Positions 1 to 13,800 of a DNA stretch of 64,000 bases are shown here, piece by piece (positions within the stretch are counted from its first letter, which is position 1; every line of letters begins with the position of its first letter). The stretch is from contig OX442320.1 of the NCBI GenBank assembly GCA_949358305.1, positions 5,472,259-5,536,258 of the forward strand. Reading direction: 5' to 3'. The translations under genes were made by a program, and so were the position numbers. The DNA comes from Strigamia acuminata. Its lineage: Eukaryota > Arthropoda > Chilopoda > Geophilomorpha > Linotaeniidae. Under the pieces are notes generated by a model, which did not search any database, was not told the origin of the DNA, and was given only the letters and a program-made list of their open reading frames with translations.

Positions 1-222
1 TCTAGATATATCTGTTTGATCAAATTGAATAATTGTGATCAAGTCTGCAGTTTTAGTTCTGCTGCACTTGATCAAAAGCCGAGTACGTGGCCAAACAGGT
101 GTTATGCTAGATGCCAGGCCTGCCGCGTGGGTGAGAGATGACTACATGCAAGATTTATGTTCGGCGCCCCCATGATAAATGGATTGGTTGCCTTTGTTCA
201 AGGCCAAACCACACATACTGTA

Positions 223-651
223 AACCGATACAACGTTTACCTATTTCCAATTGGTTGAGCCGGATTACGCCTAACTGTGGACTGTTCTCTACTACGCGGA
301 AAAGTAGTTCTGTCATCTTTGACAATGAAAAAGCGTTGGTAATCGATCACAATGGCGAGTTCGATTACAATTCTGGTGTTATGGGCAGGTGCTGGACTGG
401 CCCGTCCCGTCGGGCTACCGGGAATTTTTTGGTGACCTGTAGCCGGGTAGCTCAGTAGCCCGTACCTGGCCCACCGTTGCCTGTAGCCCAGTGGCCCATC
501 CCTGAACCACCGTTCCCATCCCATCCAGATTTCCTTCCCATCCAGATTTCCCGGTACTAAATTTGTTCTCAGTCCAGCCCTGGTTATGGGCTACTTTTGT
601 GTGCCACTATACCAGTGATACGGCTGGAGTTAAGTCAACGTTGTATCGGTT
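223..651. mobile_element. Tc1/mariner-type MITE (interrupted)
   Basis: The ends carry a perfect 15-bp terminal inverted repeat (223-237 and 637-651), each flanked by TA (221-222 and 652-653), which fits a TA target duplication. The interior matches a second family member at 51736-51953, sharing for example the stretch around 'ctactacgcggaaaagtag'. This copy is interrupted by a hAT-type MITE at 386-582. No transposase is visible, so it is non-autonomous. The family assignment rests on TIR plus TA only. Confidence 0.65.
386..582. mobile_element. hAT-type MITE nested in another MITE
   Basis: This 197-bp element starts caggtgctggactgg and ends ccagtccagccctg, so the termini are inverted repeats. 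It is flanked by a perfect 8-bp duplication, gttatggg, at 378-385 and 583-590. The 8-bp duplication and CAG...CTG ends fit the hAT superfamily. The same family is found in IR-C (47864-48028) and IR-D (54275-54400). The related host repeat at 51736-51953 lacks it and shows the unoccupied site. Confidence 0.8.
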
Positions 652-877
652 TAGAGTACTACCGGTAGTATAGGTGGCCCTGCTAGCTGTATTCAAAAGT
701 CCTGTTTCATTGTTTGTTTTTGTTTTGTCATGTTGAAAGTTACGGTACAGAAACAAAAACACAAACACATTTTATGAATGCAGCGCCACAATACTGTATT
801 AGCATTAACACAAGGAAATTAAGCATGGCACATTTTATTTATTTCTGCGCGTGATACTAAAATCAACTATAAGTTAA

Positions 878-1289
878 TCCTTGGAGGCATAAGGCTATAC
901 GGATTTAGGGACAAGCTCTTTCTTGAATAGGAAAACTTTTTTCCTATCCATTTTTTTTCGTTGAAAATTTGTGACTTTGTTTATCTAATAATAAAGTAAA
1001 TCTCAGGTGAAATTTGTATTGATTCATCATTTATTTAATTAGTTATTCCAGCAAAACTTTTGAACAGGCTTTGCTGCTTTAGTAAAGAGCGCTTAAGCAA
1101 CAGCCTTTTTGCATTTACTGGTAGTGTTTAAAATCACCACCAGATGGCTCAAAGTTCATTATAATTGCATTAACATATTGCGCCATCTATAGATTTAGTA
1201 AAGAACTACAGAAAGCCTATACAGCGCTTCAACTAACTGACCTGCAAATTGTCCCTAAATCCAGAACGGCACATTTTACCCTCCAAGGA
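878..1289. mobile_element. piggyBac-like MITE with TTAA target site
   Basis: About 412 bp lie between two TTAA tetramers (874-877 and 1290-1293). The ends read TCCTTGGAGG and CCTCCAAGGA, and a second inner pair (ggatttagggacaa / ttgtccctaaatcc) is also inverted. A TTAA duplication is the hallmark of piggyBac insertion. There is no ORF, so it would be non-autonomous. Confidence 0.6.
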
Positions 1290-1293
1290 TTAA

Positions 1294-1866
1294 ACATACA
1301 TTTGTGAATCAGCTTATGAGAAAATCATTTCTTTTATTTCAGTTAGAACATGGAAGTTTATTTATTAACTATTACCGAAAAAAATTACAAATAACCCTAA
1401 TAGAAATCATAAATATTTTCCATAAGATATTATTCTGTCAACGCAATTAATTATTTATGGCATAGAGCTTTCCAAAAATCTAAAATTAATAATATAAATC
1501 TGTTGAATGGTCTTCATCCGCTGGTAAAAAGTAAACTTCGGAAACTTTCCATCTGCCGCTTGATAAAAATAGAATAAATTCACATTTGTTTCCAATAAAA
1601 TTAATAATGTAAGTACCCATCCAAAAAAATCTCTAACATCAATGGAAACCATCTGTCGCATGGCGACAAACTTACAACATAGTAAACTAGTCGTCCACAA
1701 CACATAAACTTTACTGTTTGCTCATTGATCCTTCTCCTTACATAATGGCCCCGCTTCGATCAATATTAGTAAACAGATCCTTCTCCTTAAATAACTGCTC
1801 CACATCGATCAATATTGATATTTTGTCGAAGCACCGGCAAACACCAGACTGGGGGAAACAGTCACC
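1294..1866. other. Upstream region of IR-A with a short tandem duplication
   Basis: AT-rich sequence in front of the first IR exon. A segment beginning gatccttctcctta occurs twice (about 1727 and 1776, period about 49 bp), each copy ending in cgatcaatatt. These lie within 150 bp of the IR-A start codon and could carry regulatory sites, but no known motif is recognised. A reverse-strand reading at 1455-1703 has a hydrophobic stretch but no support as a gene. Confidence 0.4.
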
Positions 1867-4800
1867 ATGAGAACTTCTTACTTACTTTTGTGCTGTTCCC
1901 AAATGATCCTTCTCTGCACAACACTCAACACCACAAGTAAGCCTGTTTTTGTTATACAATAAATCAAAGCCACAGATGTTGAATAACAAAAACTCTTATC
2001 GCTTGCCAAGTTGTTTAGCAGAAGCAGTGGTGGTTTTAGGGTTAAGCGCACTGCGAAAGATTTTGGATTTCCAAAAAAAAAGTCATTGGAAAGTTAAAGG
2101 GGAAATTGGAACATTTGTTTCTCGCGCGAGGAAAATCTCTTAGTTTATATACTTGTAATTTTGTATTTAAATCAAAAAGAAGTAAAAGTTTTTTTTACAG
2201 ACCAAATGAAGATTGAATGTGAAGTGGAAATGCAGTGGCATAGTTCAATTATTGTGCAATTAATTCAGAAATTCCATTGGAACAAACTTGCTTTGGTTAC
2301 TTACGATAACCAGAAATGCTCGCAAGGTATTACAGATATTAAACATTTTTGCTGGAAATTAATAATTAAATATGTCAAATTGTTATTCACTTATTCAGAA
2401 TTTATATTTGTGGTTAAGCTATTTTCACAACATTGGATATCTGCAGCTGTTTCTTCAATTGGGAATTCCATTGATTTAAACAATTCAAACACTGTGATAA
2501 TCCTTATCAGGAAAACTGCAGATTTAAATCCTGTACTGGGAATTGTTAAAACAGTAATCTCAAATCATATTTCTTTGTCTGATTATTTTTAAATTTATTC
2601 TAAAAAAATTTTTTTTTAATTTTTGAGAAACTGGCATACAGAAATTGTCCTAAAAATTGGGTTTTGATTCACAAAAATGAAGAAGCCGTTGATTTGTTGT
2701 CATTTTTCATTCCTATTGACATCAATATCTTTCTAATTGAGACTCATCCCATCAAAAAAGTACAAGAATCAAATTTTATTTCACGTTTTCTGTAAAGTGG
2801 AACTTAAATACTAATTATACACTTCCAGATTTGGCATGTCTACCGCTTTTATTCTATTACCGGAACAGAAATAACGAAAAAACGTGTTGGAATTGGTCAC
2901 GAAAACCGGAATGAATTAAAAATAGAAATCCCAAATGTCTCTTCTCCTAATCTTATGGGAGAAAAAATACGTTTCGTAACTATAACAGTAATTAAATAAG
3001 TGAAACAAAGCATGCTGTAGATTCATCATGTCCAACCCGATTCCAGTTTACTTGTGAATGGAAGCGGATGACTACAACATGGCTCCCACAGATGGCAGCA
3101 TACGAGGTGTTTGTGACCGAATTACCGGCCGGGGCTAGCCTTAAATAGCAATATGGTGGCGAATTAAGGAGTTATTTTGGTCGACTGAAGGGCGGGGCTC
3201 AACGAGGCAACATAGGTTTCATTGCCCTGATACTTGGATTTCTTTTTCGCATTCACAAGTCGACTGGAATTTGGAAAGTCTGATGCAATCACTCCTAAGT
3301 TTTGTTGGAATGTAATGTACACTGCAACTACAAAGAGATGCTAAAGTATTCTTTTTTCCACAGTTTGAGCCATACTTTACTTACGATAAATTCAATCCAA
3401 AAGATGGTGGAAAGCCCACCGGACTGTACGGTGAGATAGTAGCAACTCTTCAACCATTCATTAATTTTAGGTCAGTTGTCCAATCGTCAAAGTGAAACCT
3501 AAACTGCAATTGTTTTTTCCTTCTCATTTTCTAGCATGACAATCAGTGCCAGCGAAGATAATCAATTTGGAAAGATAGTTGATGACCAAAATGTGACTGG
3601 AATACTTGGAAAATTACACAGAAATGTAAAGTATAAATGCAAAATAGCGACTTTTACCAAAAATGCAAAGCCCGAATAAATTTTAATCCATCAATTGTTT
3701 ATCGTTACAAAAACTGTAAAGATTACATTTTCACATGAATTTTTAGAAAATTTACAAGTTTTAAAGCCGTATTTTATAATGCAAATTCTTTTTAGGAATC
3801 AGACATCGGAGTGGGATTGGCTCTGTCCAAAGACAGAGTTAGCCTCATAGATTACTCTCCAAGTGTGCACTCGATGCAGATTAAAATACTTTTCCATCAA
3901 ATATACGGAGCCAAACAACGATTTTTCTTTTATCTGGACCCATTTTCTTCCGTGGCGTGGACGTGCATTTCCTTCTTGACGATTTTGGCAGCATTTCTTC
4001 TCAGTATGACGTACAACTGCACGCAGAGGACCATTAGAGTCGCTTCAGTCATAAACAGAAAGTGGAAAAAAATTAAAATTAATAATATATACAAAAAATG
4101 GTTTTTCGATTTCCTTCACTACGTGGAATACATGGCGTACACATTTTTAAGAACCGGTAATACAAAAACACATAGAAATTAGTTGGAATAATAACTTTAA
4201 AATGTTAAACTGTTTCAGGAGTGGCAGTTAGAGTGTACGGCTTATCCGGTCATATGATTATCCAAATTTTTCACTTGTTTTCTCTCATGATGTTCATCCA
4301 CTATTCATCGACCCTCACATCGATTTTGACAGTGAGTAGATTGCACGTACCGTTTGAATCTCTCGATGATCTGGTCTACAGAACCAGCTACACGTTATCA
4401 ACGATGAAAGGCACGTTCATTGAAGCATCATTTAAAGTAAGTCAATTTATATTTTGAAGACTGAATGCACCCACAAGAGCTAGTGTGTCTGAAAGTTTGG
4501 AAACTGTCATGTCAGAAACAAGTCCGAACCTAGTTTCATCAAAATCCGAGCGACGGATTTCGAGATACAGACTTTTTGTACGTTAAAATTGGCGTAGCTT
4601 AATAACCCAGGAGAAAAAGGTTCTGCAGAATTCTGCATGCTCTGCAGAAAAATTTTCTGCAGAAAAAATTACAAAATTCTGCAGAATGCTGCAGAAAAAA
4701 TTACAAAATTCTGCAGAATGCTGCAGAAAAAATTACAAAATTCTGCAGAATGCTGCAGAAAAATGTTAACCTTGTCACGGTCCTGACTTTAGACAGTAAT

Positions 4801-7800
4801 AATTTTCGAAATTTTAAGCGCATTTTGCGCCTTTCCTTTAGTTTTCCCCTAATTTTATTGAAAAATTGCTCTAGTTTCTTTGGATTATTTTATTTTTCCC
4901 AAATCTAAATTTATTATTTTATTTTATTTTATTTTCCTTATTTTTGATATTTATCTTTAATTTGGCCTGGTTTTAATCACCCCATCCAGACAATTCATGA
5001 GAATTCTGCAATAAGTTGATCTAATCGCGCTCTAAATTTACATATTTCACCCCTGGTCGCCTGTTGACTGCCCAGTCCCCATTGGAAATTGACTTGGCCT
5101 TTGACATGTGATCAGAGGTGACTTGTTCTGTCAAGACATTTTTGACGGAGAGAATAATTTTCGCCTTCGACTAGTCAACATCTTCTGTCTCAAACTGGAA
5201 GATTTCCAAGTGCGATTATGTTGCGTCTCAACGCATACGGTCACATTGCAGCCCGAATTCTCATGTTAGTCTAACTAACCACAACATTTATTATTTGCCC
5301 ATTATTTGCGTACGAATTACTGGAAAAAAGGCGTATTCGACGGTCTCAATTCGTCAATACATTTTATGCCACGACTGTGACTTCCTCCTCAGCCTAGACA
5401 TTTTGAACTCATACTCGTCTCAATTGCGTATTCATTTCATTATTGACGGTTCGACGACGTTGTCTGCGGTTTGGTACCTGTTTGCGCGTTCACCCAACGT
5501 TTGCGCGTGTTCAGGAGAAGAAACATACTCTTCGTAAGTACGCCTAGCATATGACGACATTTTCCCTAGTGAAGAACGATATTTGGTCTTAAAATTCGAG
5601 TATCAACGTTCGCCATTTTGTACGGCGCCCGAATTGAATCCTGCACCCATAAAATACAGATTTCACGAATAGACGCTGTCTTAACCTAGCTACCACCCCC
5701 GGCAAAGTTTTAAGAGTTGCAGCGCCTGCGAACCTAAATTTTCTGGTTATTACAATCCCTGGAAATTCTTAAATTTCCGAAACCATTGTTAAAAAGTCGA
5801 CTACGACGTGACAATCTTGGCGACCTAGACAGGATTCAACTCGAAACGTGTTCCAAGAGAACACAAACCACCATTTTCTTCAGTGAAGACTACGCAAGTA
5901 TAGGTCGTTATATTTATTTAATTAATTACTTATTTTTGCCGGCACACATATTATTATTTCAACATGGCTTCACGCGACGCTTTGTCGCAATCCAGTGTTT
6001 CGGACGTAGAAGCCGAACAAGCGCATACTTTGCCACTTCCAGACTCACCAACACATGAGCCTGACCAGCAGCAGGATCTACTAGTACAACCAATATCCAC
6101 AGACGTACCATTTTCCAATCCTTGGAGGACATATGCTCAAATGGAAGCGGATCAACTCCAACATGAACGGGAAGCGGCTACGGCACGGGATCAATGGGAG
6201 GAAAATAGACGCCATTTGCAGGACTCACTCATGGAGAGAAGACAAATTGTGGACGGGATGCGAGCGGTTCGAGAAGACATTCAACGAGGACCGCCGCCTC
6301 CTTACCAACCTGCGTTTATGCAACCGGAACCACAGCAACATCGAAGGAATCCACCTGCACTGACGATGGAAGCATTGATGAGAGTATTACGAGAGGATAG
6401 AAGGGAGTTACAACACGAACTTCGCCAGGAGTTGCTCGAATCGATGAGGCAAATTAGGCGCGAGCTGAACGACAGAGTGGAGGAATTTATCCATTCGCAC
6501 AACGAGCGAACTCAGCCTGAACCACCAGCACCAGAAGCAGGTTCAGGGGCCACACGTCGTGGTCGAGAGGGCGCTCGGGGAGCCGACTTTTCTTTTGGAG
6601 ATACTGGACGTGCGTCGGGACCACGACGCACTGGCTCTTATTCTCCGAGACGACGCCAACAACATTCACAACAGAGAGACACGACTTTCAATGTTCCACG
6701 GGACCCACCACCAGATCCTGACCCGGATTCCGCTCAAAGAGGTAGTCAAGGCATACCACTCAGCGCCTCAAGACAGCTGCCTCACACGAGATCTCAACTC
6801 TCGTTGGAGTCTGAAGATCAGCGTCAGGCCGCTCAGGTTGGAAGGTATAAACTTAAAGTTGAAAAAATTCCATACTTTGATCCGGATGAGGCTACTTTCG
6901 ACACAGTGGACTTGTTCCTAGGTAAGCTATATGCGCACATGTTTACCATGGGAGCACCGGAGGAAATATATTTGAAAGTATACGTGGTTCTCGCGCTCCG
7001 AAATAGAGCGCAACGTTGGTGGATGGCTCTAACTCCAAAACCAAACAATTGGGAGGACTTTGAATTAGTTTTCAGGCAGGTATTTTCCATTAATTCAGCT
7101 TTAGCTAATGTTAAGTTGTCTCAGCGCAAACAAAAGCCAGGGGAATCAACTATGTCGTTCCTCAGCGAGATGATTCATTATTTAAATATTGCTGGATACA
7201 AGGACAAGGGCTTGCAGTGGGAACGAGTTCAGGGCATGATGCAAACTCAAGTCGTACAATTAATGCGCTCTTGGTGCATCAGGACGATCGACGACGCAGT
7301 CAAAATGGGCAACGATGTCGATAATCGCCTTCAGTTGGATTCGTTGCGGACTTTTGAGTACAAACAGTGCGGAGTTTCGGACCAGGAGATGCCTTTACCC
7401 GCAGGAGTGGGTCCTGCCACACGTACCAGAACAGAGGAGGAGAAGTTAAATCAACAATCTACTTCGTCCAGGTCTGGTCGTTTTTCAAGATTCAACAAAG
7501 TATTTACAGCATTGCTCGAGGACATGTCGGCGTGCGCGCTCGATCCAGAGGATCCCAACGGCGAGGAAACCAATAAGGACCCGCCAAAGGAGTCTGCATC
7601 AGCGGCAGCACAGAAGTCTGATGTCCACGCCATGACTGCGACTACTGCGCCAACACCTAGAACGGATACACAGCACACATGTCCCAAGGACGTTGTCATT
7701 TTTCCAGCCGCTAAAGAAGCGCCTTCAGAGCCAAAGCTCCCGAAGAATGCTATGTGGAGAAAAACACCAACGGACAAATGGTTCATGTCTGACAGGCAAT

Positions 7801-10800
7801 CCTGGAGGCCTGTGTGCCCCGTTTGTGGCAAGGAGTGGAGTCGTCAGTCGGGAAACGCAAGCGGCCTGCTCAAAGCATGAGTCCAGAGAGCGGGTCGGAT
7901 ATAAACATCAGGGACTCTACTGAGAAGAAGACTGAAGAATCACCAGACGTCGATAGAAGTACAACACCGTCTACTCCGACACCAGAGGCGCCATCTGCTG
8001 TTCGAGAAGACAACAACAAATCATTAACCCCGTCTACGGACATTAAATTAACTACATTAATCAAAACAGATTCAAGTAAATCAAAAACAAAAATACCCGG
8101 TGTCGTAACACCACAACCAACAAAATCAGCGCAACTTTCGTCTGTGAAAGCCAAGGAAACCCCCAAAAAACCAACTTCGTTGACAACGCAGAGTGAGACG
8201 TTGCAAACAAACTTCGTTCTTTTGTCGCCCGAGGAATTGCAAAAATCCGAAGAGCCAAGAATCGAAATTACGAAGACTGATCGCTTCAACAGAGAAGCAC
8301 CATATATCAAAATAACATGGGCTAACGTGAGTTTTGTCGCACTTTTGGATTCAGGCGCTCAGACATGTGTAATGTCAGAGTCATTATTTAACAAACTTAA
8401 AGCCAATATGGGTTTGGAATTGCTCGAACTTCACGAAACAGTGCGTACAGCGGCCGATGACAAGATTCCAGTTAAGGGATCTGTTAAACTGTCGGTGCGC
8501 GCACCTTTGGCCGTTATTTCTTTCATTTGCTTAATTATACCCAAAACATCAGAGGACCTTCTGCTGGGAAGAGATTTCTGCAGAGCGGTTGGTCTGTGCA
8601 CAGACTTTGAATTGTGCCAGTGGTATTTGAAGGGATCACAAGAGCGAAGACAATTCATGACTTTAGAACAAGCTAACAAGTCAGAATCTGTTCTTTTATT
8701 TCCCATCAGGAAACCCGATGATACAAAGGACAGCACTAAGGATGTGCCCAAGGTATCAATTAACAACATTAATTGTATTCTTCTAGAACATCGACCTTTG
8801 TCGCAAGAGATTTTCGAATATCCAAATGACGATGCTCAGCACCAAATCAAGAGGATTCGGAATCGTACGCGAGATCAATGGTCATTGATATGGTCACCAA
8901 GAAGAAAGGATTTCATTAAAAAATCAAGAAGATTCAATTCATCATTGTTTTCGACGCTTAGTCAACGCAGACGTGCAAGACGACAGCGGAGACGCCTTTA
9001 TGAATTGTCACCAACAATAAAACAACTTAACACGCAGGGAAGACGGCTTTTGCGTCGCGTGGATGAAAATGCGCTCATGGCCAGAGTACACAATCATTCG
9101 ACGATTTCGGAGCCGCCTCTGGATGTTAATGTACTACAATATCAACCAAGCAGTGATCCAACACAGCTGGACTGGATTTACGACCAGCTGTGGTCATCAT
9201 TGACGGTACCCCAAATTCGTTTATTAATTCAGACTCTTCGACCAATTTCGAAAGTATTTCGTGAGGAGGTTGGATTATGCAACAACACTCAGTTTGAAGT
9301 AAATTTAAAACCGGACTTTAGACCAATTCATGTGCCTGTAAGACCCGTTAACCCAGCAAAAAAGATGGTAATTGACGCTTATTTGGACCAAAAACTAAAA
9401 CAAGGCATTATTCGTCGATCAAAAAGTGATTGTGCGGTGGCGCCTGTTGTTGTTCCAAAGAAGACTGGAGACTGGCGTACAGCTATGGATTTTAGACCGA
9501 TGAATGCTCAAACTTTACCCGATGTCTACCCACTGCCCGACATCGATAATATATTTTCTTATTTAGGAGGATCAAATTGGTTTTCGATCATAGATGGACG
9601 AGAAGCTTTCCACCAGATTGGAGTGCGTCCGGGTGACGAGAGATTTCTCGCATTTATTACGCACAGAGGACTTTTCGAATATGTGAGAATGCCGTTTGGA
9701 CCCATTAATGGCCCAGCAACTCTGCAGAGAGCCATGAACAAGACTTTGTCGAAATATCTTTACAAATTTGTGTTCGTTTATCTCGATGACGTCATAATTT
9801 TCAGCAAGACTTTCGAGGAGCATGTACAACATCTCAAAATAATTCTTCAAGCCTTGGATGAAGCGGGATTCACGATGAACGCCAACAAGACGGAATTGTG
9901 CAGAACATCGCTCGAAGTTTTAGGACACATAGTGGAGGCTGGACACATTAAACCAAATCCAAATAAGGTGACGGCAATTCAATATTTTCCGGCGCCTACC
10001 AACATCAAAGAATTACAAAGATTCAAAGGAATGATTGGTTATTATCAGTCATTTTTCCCAAATTATTCAAAAACATGCGAGGTGTTTCGCCCCTTACTCA
10101 AAAAAGATTCTGAGTGGAATTGGACGATTCAACACCAAGAAGCATTTAATTCACTTAAGAGAGGATTGGCTGAACCAACTCTACATCGAAGATTCCCGGA
10201 TTGGACCAAGCCATATATACTACAAACAGACGCCAGCTATTCAGGTTTGGGCGCTGCACTCATGCAATTAAATGATCAAGGTGAACGAACACCAATCGCC
10301 TTTGCATCACGTGCATTGAATTCTGCTGAGAAGAATTACAGCGTCACTGAGATTGAATGCTTAGCGGCGGTTTGGGCGGTCAAGAGATTTCGTGTGTATC
10401 TTGAGATGATGAATTTTTATTTAGAAAGCGATCATTTGTCGCTAAAGTGGCTTTTCCAGCAGCGAGAACCAAAAGGACGCCTGGCACGATGGGTTCTGTC
10501 CCTCAGTGAGTACAAATTTACATTTCTTTACTGTTCAGGAGCACAGAATCGTGTTGCGGATGCCCTTAGCCGTGCGCCTGTGGAACCATCGGAACCATTG
10601 GATGCGGACGACTCGCCTCTCGTTGATGAAACATGCTACATCGCCTATTTTGACGACCCAAATGATTGGCCAAAATTACCAATAATCAACATTATTGGAG
10701 TTGGATTGGCTGCGGCACAGCAACGGAATAACGCAGCTGTGATGACAAGAGCGCAAAGACGACAACAGCAAATTAAACCAAAATTGGGTAGGCCAAAAGG

Positions 10801-13800
10801 TTCTAAAAACAAGAAGAGACCGCCACCAAATTATCAGGTATTAACTCGAGCCAGAGCGCGTCAACAGAAACAAGTTTCGACTCCTCCTGGAGCTGTTGTA
10901 CCATTGCCACCTATAATGTCGCCTCTGCCATCACCAAATGTGCCAACTGCGTCGTTTCCAACTCCTGATGTGTTGAGCCCACCTGCAGGACCATCTGGAG
11001 CTGCACGACCGAATTTTGACGGATATGGAGGTCAAGATTCGGATTCGTCGGACGATTCGACAACTTATCAACCAGCATGGATGGGGCGTGCAGGATTTAT
11101 GCCACAGCAAGTGCGTCAAGATCGATCACAATTTCAAAGAAATGCATCGAGACGCCCTGTTGCTGATGAACAACAAGACGAAGAAGAAGACGAGGCCGAG
11201 CGACTCCATGAGGCGCCGCAAGACCACCAACCATTTCGTCTAATACCAAATATTAACGAAATAATTCGTCGACAACACGAAGACACGTGGAGCGCCGAAT
11301 TAATCGAATATCTTGATCAAGGACATTTGCCCAACGACCAAGTGCAAGCAGCGCGTATCAAGTATCGTGCCGTAGATTTCGTTATTTATAAGGGAATGTT
11401 ATGTCGTTATCCACCGATCGACATAAATAAAATTCGCCGTAGAAGACAAATCTATTTGCCCCTAATATTACGCGAACAATATTTCAAAGCTCTGCATTAC
11501 CCGCCGAGCTGCGGACATTTAGGAGTTGAGAAAACACTTCATCGACTCCGGGCCCGAGTTTATTGGCCAAAAATGAAGGAAGACGTTTTGCTTTGGATTC
11601 AAAAATGTGAACCATGTCAACGAGCTAAGCCGTTAAATCGCCTTCCATATGGACCAATGATTATGGCCAAACCACGACATTTGTTTCACACAATTTACAT
11701 CGATTATTATGGTAAAAAGCCCCGATCGATTGGAGGACATTGTTACGCATTAGTAATTGTGGATGCCGCCAGTCGATGGTTGGATGTGAGATTGACCGAG
11801 ACATCTGACTGGAAAACAACAATCAAACAATTGCAAGGATTTATTCAGCGATGGGCATTTCCAAAAGTTATTATAAGTGACAATGCGCCAGCTTTCCGAT
11901 CAATGGAATTCCAGGCTGCATGTCAGAGTTTTGGCGCCATCAATCGCTACACGGCTGTTTATCATCCACAAGGGAACTTAGCCGAAAGATTAAACCAAGC
12001 ATTAAAAAACTGCATTTTAGCTTATATTGAAGAGCATGTGCGCTGGGACGTTCACATTGGATATTTTGTGCTAGCAATCAACTCAGCATATCAGGCTTCG
12101 CTTCAATATTCTCCTTATCAAATGGTGACGGGACAAGAGGCGCGTTATCCAGGTGATTTCGATTCAGACACCGACGATGGACAGCCGCTACCACCAGCAC
12201 GAGCGCGAGAGACGCATGAATTGATGAGAGAATTGCGAAATGGTGCCACTGCAAATTTACAAAAAGCTCAAATTAGACATAAACGTTGGTTCGATCGAAA
12301 AAGAAGACCACACGATTTCAAACCAGGCGATTTTGTGTCTATCAAAAATCGACAATTGTCATCAGCGGACCGACAGTTTGCTGCAGGACTTCGACAGAGG
12401 ACAGAAGGCGTTTACGTAATCCATAAGTTAACTGGACCCAACACTGTCATTCTTATGGACAAGGATGGTCGTCGAATGCTGCCGTATAACGTCGTAGAAT
12501 TGCGCCATTGGTTCAATAATGATGATGATCTAGACCAAACAGACGCAACAATGATCGAAAAACATGTTGCTGCGTTTACATCGGAAATTGAAACCATCAT
12601 CGCTTCATTTTCGATAAAATAACTTAATTTCTTTTCATTTTATAATTTTATTTCTTTCTTTACTTTACCCAACCTTCTTTCCCTCCTGTGTTTATAATTT
12701 TCCCTGCTTTAAACCAAATATTTACGGAGGATAGACGCTGAAAATAGTAAGTAAAGATTAGTTTAGGAATTTGAAATTCATCAATTTAAAATGATGATAC
12801 AAAAATCTACTAAGTCCAAACTCATGCTTCTTCGAAGTGCGTGATTAAATCTCGTTCACGCGAGAGGTCCGTGTCATATTTTATGACGAGGCGACCCCGT
12901 AGCGAGACCGCGTGTATTAAAGACATGTGAGGGCACGACTTAGCCACATTTTTATTTGCGTCTGAATAGTCGCGCCTCAAAAACTTAACAATCATTTAAA
13001 TTGGATAAATATTGTTAGAAACTGTGCGTCTATCACCCGTAAGTACTTTCTATCTCACAACAATTCATTTTTAATTGAATATTTTTGTTAAAAATAACTT
13101 TTTCTTCGTGGAAAATTTCCATTTCTTTTAGTTTCACTTTACGATAATTTGTTATGGCGTCCTACGATCCAAAAGTAATGATTACGATTCCAAAACCAAC
13201 CCAAAAAGGCTATCCAAAGTACCTGCCGATGCCACCAATTGAAGCGTCGGGCGAAGGACTGGTGCCACGTTTTCATCCGGACCACCCAAACGACCAAAGT
13301 TTTCCAAACTATGAACTGTGCCCAGTTTGTAGCGGAACGGGATTTGAAATATACCAACTACGGGCGCCACGAGAATGCCGAGCGTGTCGGGGCGGCGGTG
13401 ACTTGCGTCGTTGCAAATTTCGGAAATGGATGCGCCTTATGTTCGCGTATGTACTTGGTTATGAGTCGATAGATAAAACTTCGTTGGCTGGAGTGGATTT
13501 TCCGCCGCCGAGGATTCCATTCGGCAGTGCAAACGCCATCGCTCGTTTTCGTCATGCGCACGCGTCATATTTGGCACGTATAAAGCAATTGGCGAAGGAG
13601 AAGGGAATCCGTCCGTTGACTTGGAAATATCCAGAGGGAGCCTACATAATTGCCGGCGAGCAACCTGCCGAGCTTCCGGACCAGTTTGTGACGCCTGAAG
13701 GAAAGACCTACGATGTGGAATCGGGTATAGAACTGTGTTTGACGGCGCCCAATGTAATCGCAGATGCGAAAAAAGCGTATTCAGAGCCGGAGAGAGTTGC

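Noticed and set aside
1455-1703. Reverse-strand 82-codon frame with a hydrophobic stretch, considered as a receptor exon
   Set aside because: AT-rich sequence, no family motif and no matching exon nearby.
5295-5537. 80-codon ORF in the Gypsy-1 LTRs (also 17370-17612)
   Set aside because: It lies inside the LTR with no recognisable domain. It is duplicated only because the LTR is.
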